Shown: piece by piece, positions 51,227 to 61,520 of the stretch
Layout: the number at the start of each line of letters is the position of its first letter
Numbering within the stretch: the first letter of the stretch is position 1
Assembly (NCBI GenBank): GCA_039889245.1
Contig: JAZGVH010000002.1
Location: 2,418,001-2,482,000, forward strand
DNA length: 64,000 nucleotides
Direction of reading: 5' to 3'
Source: Dermatophilaceae bacterium Soc4.6
GTDB taxonomy: Bacteria; Actinomycetota; Actinomycetes; Actinomycetales; Dermatophilaceae
Notes under the pieces: model-generated
Seen by the model: only the letters and a program-made list of their open reading frames with translations
Told to the model about the DNA's origin: nothing
Databases searched by the model: none
Program-made: the position numbers and the translations under genes

Positions 51227-52264
51227 TCAGGTGCCGGGGCGACCGGCTGCGTCGGTCCCGGAGGGGGCGTCCGTCGGTCGACGGGATGCCCCGGACTGCT
51301 TGGCGCGCTTCTTGCTCTTCGGCTGCGGACGCTGGCGTGGCGTGAGCTCCGCCTCAGCGTCGGCCACGACGACCGCCGGAGCCGTGTCGAGCCCCTTGAG
51401 CGTCAGCTTCTTGACCTCTTTGCCCTTGCGGCGCTGCCGGTCCTCGAACTCGCGCTCAGCGGCCGACCCAGGAGCCGGCATCCGGCGGATCACGTAGAAC
51501 TGCTGCCCCATCGACCACAGGTTGGTGGTCAGCCAGTAGAGCAGGACACCGATGGGGAAGTTGATGCCGGAGATCATGAAGAAGAACGGCATCAGGTAGA
51601 GGATCACCTTCTGCTGCATGGCGAACTGGCCGGTGAGTGCGCTCTCCGGCATGTTCTTGCGCATCAGCTGACGCTGCGTCGTGAAGGTCGTCAAGGACAT
51701 CAGGATGATGAGCACGCCGGTGAGCACCTTCGTGTTCACGTCCGACGAGCCGAGGAAGTGGCTCGACAGGGGTGCACCGAACAGGCTGGACTTCTCGATC
51801 ACCGAGGCGACGGACTGGGTGATCGGGCCGATCTCGGCGTGCTGCCCGGCCGCGATGTGCGGCAGGTTGTTGAGCAGCTGGAACAGGCCGAAGAAGAACG
51901 GCGACTGCAGCAGGATCGGCAGGCACGACGCGAAGGGGTTGGTGCCCGTGTCCTTGTAGAGCGCCATCGTCTCCTGGGTCATGGCCTGACGGGAGTCCGG
52001 GTCGGTCTTGCCCTTGTACTTCGCCTGGATCTTCTGCATCTCGGGCTGGATCAGCTGCATCCGGCGCGAGCTGTGGATCTGCTTGACGAAGAGCGGGATC
52101 AGGATGAGCCGGATGACCATGGTCAGACCGACGATCGACAGAGCCCAGCCCCAGCCCGAGTCCGCGGGGATCCCCAGGATGGTGAAGAGCTGGTGCCAGG
52201 TCGACATGATCCAGGCCTCACCCCACATGATCGGCGAGAGGAGGTTTACGAAGAAGTCGTACAC
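51227..52264 (-). CDS. yidC: Membrane protein insertase YidC
   Basis: This 345-aa Oxa1-family insertase lacks the large periplasmic domain of proteobacteria. It has GWGWALSIVGLTMVIRLILI, the hydrophilic-groove Arg region FVKQIHSSRRMQLIQPEMQK, TNPFASCLPILLQSPFFFGL and later helices (KVILYLMPFFFMISGINFPI). The C-terminal tail is basic (PQPKSKKRAKQ) for ribosome contact. GTG 52264 follows AGGACGACC. Downstream of yidD in the rpmH-rnpA-yidD-yidC series. Confidence 0.95.
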   Translation of the reverse strand: MYDFFVNLLSPIMWGEAWIMSTWHQLFTILGIPADSGWGWALSIVGLTMVIRLILIPLFVKQIHSSRRMQLIQPEMQKIQAKYKGKTDPDSRQAMTQETMALYKDTGTNPFASCLPILLQSPFFFGLFQLLNNLPHIAAGQHAEIGPITQSVASVIEKSSLFGAPLSSHFLGSSDVNTKVLTGVLIILMSLTTFTTQRQLMRKNMPESALTGQFAMQQKVILYLMPFFFMISGINFPIGVLLYWLTTNLWSMGQQFYVIRRMPAPGSAAEREFEDRQRRKGKEVKKLTLKGLDTAPAVVVADAEAELTPRQRPQPKSKKRAKQSGASRRPTDAPSGTDAAGRPGT

Positions 52265-52322
52265 GGTCGTCCTAGGGTGGGCTGGAGCGGGCGCCGCGAA
52301 GGCGAGGTCGTGAGCTGGCCGG

Positions 52323-52637
52323 TCATGGTCGGGCCCTGCCCGGTGGCGGCGTGGACCCGACCGACCCGGATCCCGCACCCTGCGGCCTCTGCGGAACGAG
52401 GTCGACCCCCCCGGGGTTCCACGGGTGGCACCGCAGCAGCCGTCGGACGGCCAGCCAGGACCCTCGCAGCGGACCGTGCCGCTCGAGGGCCGTGACCGCG
52501 TACGACGAGCAGCTGGGGTAGAAGCGGCAGGTCGGCGGCGTGAGGGGGGAGATGAGGTACTGGTAGCCCCGCAGCAGCCAGATCAGCGGCAGCGCCGCGG
52601 TCCGTCGCCACGTGCGGGCCTCGACCACCGGGCTCAT
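52323..52637 (-). CDS. yidD: Membrane protein insertion efficiency factor YidD
   Basis: This 104-aa protein has the signature [20 protein letters not shown] and [20 protein letters not shown], then [21 protein letters not shown] 52637 overlaps the rnpA stop (ATGA). It assists YidC-dependent membrane insertion. Confidence 0.94.
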   Translation of the reverse strand: MSPVVEARTWRRTAALPLIWLLRGYQYLISPLTPPTCRFYPSCSSYAVTALERHGPLRGSWLAVRRLLRCHPWNPGGVDLVPQRPQGAGSGSVGSTPPPGRARP

Positions 52638-52990
52638 CGCCGCTCCCGCAGGACCCGGGGCAGGAGACGGTCGAGCTCGAGCCCGAGCTCGGCGCTGGAG
52701 GCGCCGGATGCCGCCGGGTTGGCCCGCACGACGAGGTCCCAACCGGCTGGCACCCCCGCCAACCGCGCTGCGAGCTGGTGGCGCAGCATCCGCTTGGTGC
52801 GGGTGCGCACCACCGCCGAGCCAACGTCCTTGGAGACGACAAGACCGACCCGCGGCGGTTGGTCCGTCCGCGTGTCGGTCCGGTGGGCGTGGATGACGAT
52901 GAGACGTCCGCCCGATCGGCTGCCGCCGGGGCCCCGCACTGCCGACGAGAAGTCTGCCGACAAGCGCAGACGATGACGTGCCGGCAGCAC
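52634..52990 (-). CDS. rnpA: Ribonuclease P protein component
   Basis: This 118-aa basic protein starts [20 protein letters not shown]. RNase P signature [19 protein letters not shown] and [20 protein letters not shown] are present. It partners the RNase P RNA in tRNA 5' maturation. GTG 52990 is 10 bp after rpmH; the frame is open further upstream but overlaps rpmH. Confidence 0.94.
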   Translation of the reverse strand: MLPARHRLRLSADFSSAVRGPGGSRSGGRLIVIHAHRTDTRTDQPPRVGLVVSKDVGSAVVRTRTKRMLRHQLAARLAGVPAGWDLVVRANPAASGASSAELGLELDRLLPRVLRERR

Positions 52991-53000
52991 GTCTGCGGCC

Positions 53001-53138
53001 TCAGGCGGACAGCTCGGTGCGGCCCTTGCTGCGACGCGCGGCCAGGATGGCGCGGCCGGCACGCGTCCGCATACGCAGACGGAAGCCGTGGGTCTTGGCC
53101 CGGCGGCGGTTGTTCGGCTGGAAGGTGCGCTTGCTCAC
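53001..53138 (-). CDS. rpmH: 50S ribosomal protein L34
   Basis: This 45-aa protein ([20 protein letters not shown], then [20 protein letters not shown]) is L34 in full. GTG 53138 follows GGAGCACCTC. It is the first gene of the leftward origin operon and is divergent from dnaA. Confidence 0.97.
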   Translation of the reverse strand: MSKRTFQPNNRRRAKTHGFRLRMRTRAGRAILAARRSKGRTELSA

Positions 53139-53672
53139 GAGGTGCTCCGATTGATCTGGTGGTCCGGTTCGCCCGGGCCGCCCGCACCACCGGCAACGGT
53201 GGCGCCCGGGACCGGGACGACTGCAGGCCGTGGCTCGGCCGTCATCGAGGACCCGGACGAGCACTCCACGGACGGGACGGACCCGGTGTGTCGTGCGTGT
53301 GGCGGGCAGGCGAAAACAGCCGAGAAACAGGCCCTGCCGACGATACGTGAGGCTGCGCCGACCGGTCAAACCGGCCGGGACGGGGCCAGAGCCCGATCCA
53401 ACCGCCAAGAGTCCCACTCCCGTCCTCGTGGCGTGGCGCGACACGCCGACCGACACCCGCGTGAAGGGTCCCGTCACACGCTCCGGCTTGTGATCCGGGC
53501 CATGAAGTTGTTAGCGTCTCGCCTCACGTCTCGTTACGCACAGCATGTGGAAAAGTGTGTGGACGAGGCGCGCGTGGAGGGTGACGTCGTCTCCGACGGA
53601 GCGCCTGGAGGGTCTCGGCCGCGATGGGCCCACCGGTCGCGCGGCCGAGGACGACAACGAGGGAACGAGTAC
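53139..53672. other. rpmH-dnaA divergent intergenic region
   Basis: This 534-bp gene-free region carries the divergent promoters of rpmH and dnaA. Two loose DnaA-box-like words, TGTGGAAAA (53546) and TGTGGACGA (53558), lie 100-130 bp upstream of dnaA and may serve autoregulation. No short gene was supported. Confidence 0.5.
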
Positions 53673-55193
53673 ATGGCAGACGGCGACCTCGACTACGCGG
53701 CGGTCTGGCGCGACACCCTCGAGCTCCTTGGCGCGCAGGGTATGCCGCCCCGCCAGCGCTCCCACCTACAGCTGTGCCAGCTCGTGGGGCTGCTCGAGGG
53801 CCTGGCCATCATCAAGGCCCCGAACTCCTTCACCAAGCAGTTCGTCGAGCAGGACCTGCGTGACCCCGTGCGCCAGGCCCTCGGCCACCACCTGCGACAG
53901 GACCTGCAGCTGTCGGTCTCGGTCGACGACACCCTCCAGGACGCCGACGCCTCGGCTGACCCCCCGGCCCCGGGCGCTCCCCTGGATCCCGACCGGCTGG
54001 AGCACCTGAGCGACCTCGGCGACCTCGGGGGCCTGGGTGAGTTCGACGACCCCAGCGACCCCCGACCGCCCGACTTCCGCGACGCGCCGCGCGCTGACCT
54101 CCACCCGGGCGCCGACCACGAGCGCCCGCCGGTCGCCGCGCCCACCGGCGGGCCGGAGCCCAAGACCCGGCTCAACCCGAAGTACGTCTTCGACACCTTC
54201 GTCATCGGGGCCAGCAACCGCTTCGCCCACGCGGCCGCGATCGCCGTGGCCGAGGCGCCGGCCAAGGCTTACAACCCGCTGTTCATCTACGGCGACTCCG
54301 GGCTGGGCAAGACCCACCTCCTGCACGCCATCGGTGAGTACGCCCGCACGCTGATCCCGCACCTGAGGGTGAGGTACGTCAACTCGGAGGAGTTCACCAA
54401 CGACTTCATCAACAGCATCCGCGACGACCGCACGAGCCGCTTCCAGAGCCTCTACCGCGACGTCGACGTGCTGCTGATCGACGACATCCAGTTCCTCCAG
54501 GGCAAGGTCCAGACCCAGGAGGAGTTCTTCCACACCTTCAACGCGCTGCACAACGCCAGCAAGCAGGTGGTCATCACCTCGGACCTGCCACCGAAGCAGC
54601 TCTCCGGCTTCGAGAGCCGGCTGCGCTCCCGCTTCGAGTGGGGCCTGATCACCGACGTGCAGCCCCCCGACCTCGAGACCCGGATCGCCATCCTGCGCAA
54701 GAAGGCGATCCACGAGAAGATGTCGGCGCCCGACGACGTGCTGGAGTTCATCGCCAGCCGCATCTCGACCAACATCCGCGAGCTCGAGGGCGCCCTGATC
54801 AGGGTCACCGCGTTCGCCAACCTCAACCGGCAGCCGGTGAGCCTCGACCTGGCCGAGATCGTGCTGCGGGACCTGATCCCGAGCGAGTCGGCCAACCAGA
54901 TCACCCCGGGCGCCATCATGGCCCAGACGGCGCAGTACTACGGCTTCACCATCGAGGACCTCTGCAGTGCCTCCCGCTCGCGCCAGCTCGTCACGGCCCG
55001 GCAGATCGCCATGTACCTCTGCCGCGAGCTCACCGAGCTGTCGCTGCCCAAGATCGGTCAGCACTTCGGTGGGCGCGACCACACGACGGTGATGCACGCC
55101 GACCGCAAGATCCGCGAGCTGATGGGTGAGCGCCGCGCGATCTACAACCAGGTCACCGAGATCACGAACCGCATCAAGCAACAGGCCCGCTGA
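53673..55193 (+). CDS. dnaA: Chromosomal replication initiator DnaA
   Basis: This 506-aa AAA+ initiator has domain I at 1-85 (WRDTLELLGAQGMPPRQRSH). A Pro/Asp-rich linker domain II follows, including LGDLGGLGEFDDPSDP. The ATPase core has Walker A FIYGDSGLGKTHLLHAIGEY, Walker B DVLLIDDIQFLQGK and sensor regions (SRLRSRFEWGLITDVQPPDL). Domain IV has the DnaA signature GGRDHTTVMHADRKI. ATG 53673 follows GAGGGAAC. oriC lies directly downstream. Confidence 0.98.
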   Translation: MADGDLDYAAVWRDTLELLGAQGMPPRQRSHLQLCQLVGLLEGLAIIKAPNSFTKQFVEQDLRDPVRQALGHHLRQDLQLSVSVDDTLQDADASADPPAPGAPLDPDRLEHLSDLGDLGGLGEFDDPSDPRPPDFRDAPRADLHPGADHERPPVAAPTGGPEPKTRLNPKYVFDTFVIGASNRFAHAAAIAVAEAPAKAYNPLFIYGDSGLGKTHLLHAIGEYARTLIPHLRVRYVNSEEFTNDFINSIRDDRTSRFQSLYRDVDVLLIDDIQFLQGKVQTQEEFFHTFNALHNASKQVVITSDLPPKQLSGFESRLRSRFEWGLITDVQPPDLETRIAILRKKAIHEKMSAPDDVLEFIASRISTNIRELEGALIRVTAFANLNRQPVSLDLAEIVLRDLIPSESANQITPGAIMAQTAQYYGFTIEDLCSASRSRQLVTARQIAMYLCRELTELSLPKIGQHFGGRDHTTVMHADRKIRELMGERRAIYNQVTEITNRIKQQAR

Positions 55194-55776
55194 CCGACGG
55201 ATCGAGCACGGTGAACCCCACGTTCTCCCCAGGCGGGTGAGCGCAGAGTGGTCGTGTGTCCCCAGGGTTGTCCACACTCGGTGGACAACCTGGGGTGCTC
55301 TCATCGGACATAGGGGGGCTCAATGGCTGCAACCGCTCACCGCTCCTCGTCGTTGTCCACCAGCACCTGTGGACAACTGGGGAAAACCCCGGTCTGGACG
55401 GTGGATGACGACCGCCCCGGACGGCGGGGCCTGTGGACACCCGATCGTCCCCCACAGGGAGGGCCTGTTGTCCACCGCCTCGTGCACCAGCCGCCCACAC
55501 CCGCCGCGCACCGACTGACCTGCGCGAACGACCACTTGTCCCCAGGATCCACAACCCCTATGACCACGACGAGACCCTCAATGTCCTGTCCTGCCCCGAC
55601 AACGACTCCTGCCGACCTGTGGCGATCTCCTGCCGACTCCTGCGGTCGCATTGCCACCCCGTGCTGGTCCTCACCCCGTCCGGGCACTAGGGTTCGAGTC
55701 CGCATGGATAGCGGTCGACACCGGCCCATCGACCCCTCAGCGACGAGTCATCGGCAAGAGACAAGGCAGGAGCCAC
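55194..55776. other. Replication origin oriC (dnaA-dnaN interval)
   Basis: This 583-bp gene-free interval is dense in DnaA boxes of the actinobacterial type TTGTCCACA. I see a perfect TTGTCCACA at 55268-55276 and an inverted TGTGGACAA at 55368-55376. One-mismatch sites lie at 55280-55288 (inverted), 55353-55361, 55432-55440 (inverted), 55468-55476 and 55536-55544. Several are arranged as facing pairs. The end of the interval holds the dnaN promoter. Confidence 0.88.
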
Positions 55777-56910
55777 GTGAAGTTCAAGGTTGAGCGCGAC
55801 GTGCTGGCCGAAGCGGTGGCCTGGGTCGCCCGTGGCCTCCCCGCGCGGCCCCCCGTCCCCGTCCTGGCCGGAGTGCTGCTCGAGGCCTCCGAGGAGGGGA
55901 CGCTGACGCTTTCGGCCTTCGACTACGAGGTGTCTGCCCGCATCACCGTGCCGGCCGAGGTCGCGACCGGTGGCAAGGTCCTCGTGCTCGGGCGGCTGCT
56001 GTCCGACATCTCGCGCAACCTGCCGGCCCGACCGATCGAGGTCTCCTCCGAGGGCAACAAGCTCCAGCTCACCTGCGGCAGCTCCCGGTTCAGCCTGCTG
56101 CTGATGCCGAGCGACGACTACCCGTCCCTGCCCGTCGCCCCGGACGGCAGCGGCACGATCGACGGTGACGTCTTCACCCAGGCCGTGGCCCAGGTGGCGA
56201 TCGCGGCCGACCGCGGCGACACCCTCCCGATCCTGACGGGGGTGCGGATGGAGATCGACGGCGACAAGGTCACCCTGCTCGCCACCGACCGCTACCGACT
56301 GGCCATGCGCGAGCTGACGTGGCACCCCGGCTCGGCCTCGGCCGCCCACGTCGCCCTCATCCCCGCTCGCACGCTCTCCGACACGGCCAAGGCCCTCGGC
56401 GCGAGCGGCTCCGTGCAGCTGGCCCTCGGCAGCTCCGCCGGGGGCGACGGGCTCATCGGCTTCCAGGCCGGGCAGCGTCGGTCGACGACCCGCCTGCTCG
56501 ACGGGGAGTACCCCAAGGTCACCTCGATCTTCCCGACCAACGTCGACACCGAGTCGGTCATGAAGACCTCCGACCTCGTCGAGGCGGTCAAGCGGGTCGC
56601 CCTCGTCGCCGAGCGCAACACCCCGGTGCGGCTGCGCTTCTCGTCGGGCCAGGTGGCGATCGAGGCCGGCACCGGTGACGACGCCCAGGCCTCCGAGGCG
56701 GTCGAGGCCGTGCTCACCGGCCCCGAGATCGAGATCGCGTTCAACCCGCAGTTCCTGCTCGACGGGCTCGGAGCCCTCGGCACGGCATACGCTCGGCTGT
56801 CGTTCACCCAGCCGAGCCGGCCCGCCGTGCTCACGGGACAGGTCGACCAGGAGTCCGACTCCGACCAGTCCTACCGCTACGTGCTCATGCCTGTGCGCTT
56901 CGCCAGCTGA
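55777..56910 (+). CDS. dnaN: DNA polymerase III beta sliding clamp
   Basis: This 377-aa clamp starts VKFKVERDVLAEAVAWVARG. It shows the three-fold repeated fold with LTLSAFDYEVSARITVPAEV, TLPILTGVRMEIDGDKVTLL and ATDRYRLAMREL. The C-terminus ends YRYVLMPVRFAS (the canonical MPVR end). GTG 55777 follows AGGAGCCAC. First gene rightward of oriC. Confidence 0.97.
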   Translation: MKFKVERDVLAEAVAWVARGLPARPPVPVLAGVLLEASEEGTLTLSAFDYEVSARITVPAEVATGGKVLVLGRLLSDISRNLPARPIEVSSEGNKLQLTCGSSRFSLLLMPSDDYPSLPVAPDGSGTIDGDVFTQAVAQVAIAADRGDTLPILTGVRMEIDGDKVTLLATDRYRLAMRELTWHPGSASAAHVALIPARTLSDTAKALGASGSVQLALGSSAGGDGLIGFQAGQRRSTTRLLDGEYPKVTSIFPTNVDTESVMKTSDLVEAVKRVALVAERNTPVRLRFSSGQVAIEAGTGDDAQASEAVEAVLTGPEIEIAFNPQFLLDGLGALGTAYARLSFTQPSRPAVLTGQVDQESDSDQSYRYVLMPVRFAS

Positions 56911-56947
56911 ACTCCACGCGACTCCCCCGCCCCCGAAAGGTCACCCC

Positions 56948-57991
56948 ATGCAGCTCGGTCTCATCGGTCTCGGCAAGATGGGCGGCAACATGCGCGAGCG
57001 TCTGCGCCGCGCCGGTCACGAGGTCATCGGCTTCGACCGCAACCCCGACGTCGCCGACGTCAAGACGATGGCGGCCCTCGTCAAGGCGCTCGAGGCCCCG
57101 CGGGTCGTGTGGGTCATGGTGCCGTCGGGCGCCCCGACGCGCGACACGGTGGCCAAGCTCGGCGAGCTGCTCGACAAGGGTGACCTCGTCATCGACGGCG
57201 GCAACTCGCGTTTCACCGACGACATCGAGAACGCCAAGACCCTCAAGGCCAAGGGGATCGGCTACCTCGACTGCGGCGTCTCCGGTGGCATCTGGGGGCT
57301 GCAGAACGGCTACGGCCTCATGGTCGGCGGCGAGAAGCGCTGGCTCACCAAGGCGATGCCTCTCTTCGACGCGCTGCGCCCCGAGGGCCCGCGCGAGGAG
57401 GGCTTCGTGCACGCCGGCGAGGTCGGCGCCGGCCACTACACCAAGATGGTGCACAACGGCATCGAGTACGGCCTGATGGCAGCGTATGCCGAGGGCTACG
57501 AGCTGCTCGAGAAGAAGGACATCGTCAAGGACGTGCCCGGCGCGTTCAAGGCCTGGAGCCGGGGCACCGTGGTGCGCTCCTGGCTGCTCGACCTCGCCGT
57601 CGCCGCGCTCGAGGACGAGCCGCACCTCGAGGGCGTCTCCGACTACACCGTCGACTCCGGTGAGGGCAAGTGGACCGTCCAGGAGGCCATCGCCCTCGAC
57701 GTGCCGATGCCCGTCATCTCGGCGTCGCTCTTCGCCCGCTTCGCCTCGCGGCAGAAGTTCTCCCCCACCATGCAGATGGTCGCCGCCCTACGGGGCCAGT
57801 TCGGTGGCCACGAGGTCATGACCGTCGCCGAGGGCGAGAAGCTGCGCGATGCCGCGGTGACCGGTGACGGTGACATCGCCCGGGCCGCCGAGGCGACGAG
57901 CGTGAAGAAGGCCACCCCACGTCGCACCGCCACCAAGGCCAAGAAGGTCACCAGCGCCGGTCCGTCGTCGGGCACCGGCTCCGTCTCGTGA
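56948..57991 (+). CDS. gnd: 6-phosphogluconate dehydrogenase, decarboxylating (short form)
   Basis: This 347-aa enzyme oxidatively decarboxylates 6-phosphogluconate to ribulose 5-phosphate. It starts [20 protein letters not shown] (dinucleotide-binding loop GLGKMG). It contains [34 protein letters not shown] and the catalytic segment [20 protein letters not shown]. About 40 residues at the C-terminus are Lys/Ala/Thr-rich ([17 protein letters not shown]) and look like a disordered appendix. It sits between dnaN and recF, a known actinobacterial insertion in the replication operon. Confidence 0.95.
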   Translation: MQLGLIGLGKMGGNMRERLRRAGHEVIGFDRNPDVADVKTMAALVKALEAPRVVWVMVPSGAPTRDTVAKLGELLDKGDLVIDGGNSRFTDDIENAKTLKAKGIGYLDCGVSGGIWGLQNGYGLMVGGEKRWLTKAMPLFDALRPEGPREEGFVHAGEVGAGHYTKMVHNGIEYGLMAAYAEGYELLEKKDIVKDVPGAFKAWSRGTVVRSWLLDLAVAALEDEPHLEGVSDYTVDSGEGKWTVQEAIALDVPMPVISASLFARFASRQKFSPTMQMVAALRGQFGGHEVMTVAEGEKLRDAAVTGDGDIARAAEATSVKKATPRRTATKAKKVTSAGPSSGTGSVS

Positions 57992-58037
57992 CGGGGTCGG
58001 GTCGTCGCGACGCCCTGGCCCCGGGGCCCGTCGTGTC

Positions 58038-59246
58038 GTGCACGTCCGCCACCTGAGCGTCGGCGACTTCCGCAGCTATCCCGCGGCCGAGCTCGCGCTC
58101 GAGCGGGGGGTCACCACCTTCGTCGGCCGCAACGGCCAGGGCAAGACCAACCTCGTCGAGGCCATCGGCTACCTCGCCACGCTCTCGAGCCACCGGGTGG
58201 CCACCGACCAGCCGCTCGTGCGGTTCGGCTCCGACTCAGCCGTCATCCGCGGCCTGATCGACCGTGACGGCCGCGAGGTGCTGGTCGAGCTCGAGATCAC
58301 GCCGGGGCGGGCCAACCGGGCCAAGCTCAACCGCTCGCCGGTCACCCGCCCTCGTGACGTGCTGGGCTCACTGCGCACGGTGCTCTTCGCGCCGGAGGAC
58401 CTGGCGCTGGTCAAGGGCGACCCGGCCGGGCGGCGCGCCTTCGTCGACGACCTGCTCGTGCAGCGTCAACCGCGGTGGGCCGGCGTGCGCGCCGACTACG
58501 ACAAGATCCTGCGTCAGCGCAACGCCCTGCTCAAGTCGGCGGCCCCCGTGCTGCGACGCGGTGCCCGACGGCCCAGCCGCACCCTCGCGCCCGGTGAGCC
58601 GGTCGACGACGCCCGCGAGACCGCCCTGCAGACCCTCGAGGTCTGGGACAGCCACCTCAGCGAGGTCGGCTCCCAGCTGCTGTATGCGCGGCTGCGTCTC
58701 CTGCGCGACCTGCGGCCCCACCTCACCCACGCCTACGACGCGGTCAGCGCAGGACAGTCGAGCGCGACCTTCCACTACCGCGCGAGCCTGCCCACCGCAG
58801 CCGCTGAGGCGGTCGCGGCGGGTGAGGTGCCCGACCAGCCGAGGCTGCGCGAGCTGCTCCTGGAGGCGTTCGCCGACGTGCGCGGGCAGGAGGTCGAGCG
58901 TGGGATCTCGCTCGTCGGGCCCCACCGCGACGACGTCGTCCTCACCCTCGGCGAGCTGCCCGCCAAGGGCTACGCCAGCCACGGCGAGTCCTGGTCCTTC
59001 GCGCTGGGACTCAAGCTCGCGGCCTACCAGCTGCTGCGGGTCGACCTCGGTGAGGACCCCGTCCTCGTGCTCGACGACGTCTTCGCCGAGCTCGACACCG
59101 GCCGGCGCGAGCGACTGGCCGAGCTCGTCGTCGACTGCGAGCAGGTGCTCATCACGGCCGCGGTGGGCGCCGACGTGCCGCAGGCGCTTCGCACCGTCGG
59201 TCGCACGTATGCCGTCACCCTCGGCGAGGTCGCCGACATCACCTGA
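58038..59246 (+). CDS. recF: DNA replication/repair protein RecF
   Basis: This 402-aa SMC-like ATPase starts [20 protein letters not shown]. Walker A is [20 protein letters not shown]. Signature-type [20 protein letters not shown] and Walker [21 protein letters not shown] are intact. It loads RecA at gapped DNA. GTG 58038 is used. Confidence 0.96.
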   Translation: MHVRHLSVGDFRSYPAAELALERGVTTFVGRNGQGKTNLVEAIGYLATLSSHRVATDQPLVRFGSDSAVIRGLIDRDGREVLVELEITPGRANRAKLNRSPVTRPRDVLGSLRTVLFAPEDLALVKGDPAGRRAFVDDLLVQRQPRWAGVRADYDKILRQRNALLKSAAPVLRRGARRPSRTLAPGEPVDDARETALQTLEVWDSHLSEVGSQLLYARLRLLRDLRPHLTHAYDAVSAGQSSATFHYRASLPTAAAEAVAAGEVPDQPRLRELLLEAFADVRGQEVERGISLVGPHRDDVVLTLGELPAKGYASHGESWSFALGLKLAAYQLLRVDLGEDPVLVLDDVFAELDTGRRERLAELVVDCEQVLITAAVGADVPQALRTVGRTYAVTLGEVADIT

Positions 59247-59430
59247 CCGGTGGGGTGGGGCCGCGCCGGCCCATGGCACGCAGCAGCTGTCCGAGCCAGC
59301 AGCTCGTGGGCCTTCGTCAGTCGTCGGGTGTCGGCTCCCGCACGCCTCCGGCCGGTCCGGGGCGCGTGCGGGTGGGAGAGTGGTGGCGAGACGGCTCGGG
59401 TGTGGGCGCGGCAGCGAGAGGTGGCGGCGA

Positions 59431-60039
59431 GTGGGCAGGAACGAGGGCGACGAGGTCGGCGTCGGCGGTGACGTCGGCGAGGGTGATGACGACGCGGACC
59501 TCGCGGCACAGGGCGGGGCCGACGCCATCGACCCGGCACCCGATGCCGCTGCCGCCGCTGCTGCGGCGCTGGCCCGCGCCCGCAAGGCCGCCCGTGACAA
59601 GGGCCTGCGCCCGGGTCTGCGGCCGCTGAAGAAGTACCGCCCCGGTCGACCCGACCAGCAGCGGTCGGGCTCCGGCCGCGACGGACGCGACCCGGCCCTC
59701 ATCGCCGAGCAGCTCGACCGGCTTGTCTCCGACCGGGGCTGGCAGGTCGACGTCGCGGTGGGTGCGGTGCTGGGGCGCTGGCCCGTGATCGTCGGCCCCG
59801 AGGTGGCGGCCCACGTGACCCCGGTGCAGTTCGACGACGGGGTGCTGGTGCTGCGCGCCGACTCGACGGCCTGGGCCACCCAGATGCGCCTGCTCGCCTC
59901 GCACCTGCTCGGCCGCCTCGAGCAGGAGGTCGGTGCCGGCACCGTCGTGGAGGTCAAGGTGCACGGCCCGAGTGCTCCCAGCTGGGCCAAGGGCCTGCGT
60001 CGGGCGCCGGGTCGCGGGCCGCGCGACACCTACGGCTGA
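59431..60039 (+). CDS. DUF721-family protein (DciA-like)
   Basis: This 202-aa protein has a disordered N-terminus with Asp/Gly/Ala-rich and basic segments (ARARKAARDKGLRPG, LRPLKKYRPGRP), then the KH-like DUF721 domain (GWQVDVAVGAVLGRWPVIVG, VLVLRADSTAWATQMRLLAS, LLGRLEQEVGAGTVVEVKV). DciA proteins with this domain assist loading of the replicative helicase in bacteria lacking DnaC. GTG 59431 follows AGAGGTGG; other in-frame starts exist upstream. Bases 59247-59430 hold nothing else. Confidence 0.88.
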   Translation: MGRNEGDEVGVGGDVGEGDDDADLAAQGGADAIDPAPDAAAAAAAALARARKAARDKGLRPGLRPLKKYRPGRPDQQRSGSGRDGRDPALIAEQLDRLVSDRGWQVDVAVGAVLGRWPVIVGPEVAAHVTPVQFDDGVLVLRADSTAWATQMRLLASHLLGRLEQEVGAGTVVEVKVHGPSAPSWAKGLRRAPGRGPRDTYG

Positions 60040-60120
60040 CGGCGCTCCATACCGGCTCGACCTGAGGGGGACTCAACCCGACACTGCGTCAGGTCCACCA
60101 CGGATGAAGCCCCGCCGCGC

Positions 60121-61428
60121 TCAGCACACGCTGTCGGTTGCCTTCGGCACGCCGAGGCCGAAGAGCGGGCGGGCCTTGACGCCGAGCCACGTGCCGGCCA
60201 GGGCGGCCACGCCCCAGACCCAGCCCGAGACGCTGCCGGTCGAGATGCCGCCGAGGTAGGCGCCGATGTTGCAGCCGTTCGCCAGGCGCGCCCCGACGCC
60301 GAGCAGGATGCCCCCGAGCACGGCACCGACGGCAGTGCGCAGCGGCACCCGGTGCCGCAGCGTCCACGTGCCGGCGGCGGTGCTCGCGAGCGCGGCGCCA
60401 ATCATGATGCCGATGTCGGTCAGGGTCGTCTTGTCGGAGAGCACCGGGGCGGCGAGGGTGCGGGCCTGCGCCGGCTGCCGCCAGTAGTCCCACGTCTCGG
60501 GGTGCAGCCCGGCCAGCTGCAGCAGGCGCGTGCCCCAGAGCGTGAAGGCGCTGGTGATGCCCCAGATGCCCCCCGAGACGAGGATGACCGCCCCGGCGAG
60601 AACGCCGATGACGACGGCGCCGACCAGCATCGGCCAGGAGCCGCGCCAGACCCGGGCGAGACCGCGGGCGGTGGGAGCAGGCGCGGTGGGCGGCGGGTTG
60701 CGTCGGGCCTGCAGGACGCGGCTGCCCCACACGATGAGGGCGAGCAGGGCGATCGTGACCAGCCACGAGCCGAACCACCCGATGCGCTCACCGAGGACGA
60801 TCGGCGCGAAGGCCGGCAGGTCACCGAGCACGGGGAAGGCCCAGGCGTAGAGCACCGACCCGGTGACGAAGCCGCCGAGGGTGAGCAGGATGCCGGACTG
60901 GCCGGACCCGACGGCGAAGAGCGTGCCCGACGCGCAGGCCCCGCCCAGCTGCATCCCGAAGCCGAAGAGGAACGCGCCCACCACGAGCGCCACCCCGAGC
61001 GAGCCGGCCGCCGGCGTGGGGGTCGAGCCGAAGAACCCGGTGCCCGTGCCGAGCAGCAGCGCGGCGATCGTGGTCGTCGTGCCGAGCAGCACCGCGTGCG
61101 CGCGGACCCCGGCACCGTTGCCCACCGCGACCAGCTGGCGCCACCCCGAGGTGAAGCCGAAGCGCGCGTGGAACAGGGCCACGCCGAGCCCGAGACCGAG
61201 CGCGAGCAGGATCGCCTTCTGGGCGCCGTGCTGCGCGCCGACCAGCCAGACCAGGCCCACGGCGAGCACGCCGAAACCAATGAGGAGCCCGGCCTGCGGG
61301 CGTCCCTCCGGCTCGGCCGCCGGCCGGGGAGCGCAGGTGGGTCCCTCCTCGAGCAGGGCCAGGCCGGCACCGCCGCGGAGGGGCCGCGTCGAGACGGGGT
61401 GGGGAGCGGGGGGTGTCGCGGTGCTCAT
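60121..61428 (-). CDS. YeeE/YedE-family sulfur (thiosulfate) transporter
   Basis: This 435-aa membrane protein has about 11 helices. The family cysteine motifs are QLGGACASGTLFAVGSGQSG and ARLANGCNIGAYLGGISTGS. The N-terminal 50 residues are a Pro-rich cytoplasmic tail. The related TsuA carries thiosulfate through a pathway lined by conserved cysteines; transport of thiosulfate or another sulfur compound is the family inference. ATG 61428 follows GGAAGGCCCC. A rhodanese (sseA) is encoded nearby, consistent with sulfur use. No TusA-like gene is adjacent. Confidence 0.85.
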   Translation of the reverse strand: MSTATPPAPHPVSTRPLRGGAGLALLEEGPTCAPRPAAEPEGRPQAGLLIGFGVLAVGLVWLVGAQHGAQKAILLALGLGLGVALFHARFGFTSGWRQLVAVGNGAGVRAHAVLLGTTTTIAALLLGTGTGFFGSTPTPAAGSLGVALVVGAFLFGFGMQLGGACASGTLFAVGSGQSGILLTLGGFVTGSVLYAWAFPVLGDLPAFAPIVLGERIGWFGSWLVTIALLALIVWGSRVLQARRNPPPTAPAPTARGLARVWRGSWPMLVGAVVIGVLAGAVILVSGGIWGITSAFTLWGTRLLQLAGLHPETWDYWRQPAQARTLAAPVLSDKTTLTDIGIMIGAALASTAAGTWTLRHRVPLRTAVGAVLGGILLGVGARLANGCNIGAYLGGISTGSVSGWVWGVAALAGTWLGVKARPLFGLGVPKATDSVC

Positions 61429-61520
61429 GGGGCCTTCCGGGAAAGTCGGGTAACGCAACGTTCTCCACGGCACAACTCCACGTTATGCCGGTCTATGCCC
61501 CGTGCTGGGAGGATGAGGAG

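Noticed and set aside
53766-55304. 512-aa minus-strand open frame
   Set aside because: Fully antisense to dnaA; no family motifs.
55689-55700. GGTTCGAGTCC, a tRNA T-loop-like word
   Set aside because: Flanking bases cannot form a T stem or acceptor stem; it lies in the dnaN promoter region.
58368-60029. 553-aa minus-strand open frame
   Set aside because: Antisense to recF and DUF721; Arg/Ser/Pro-rich shadow.
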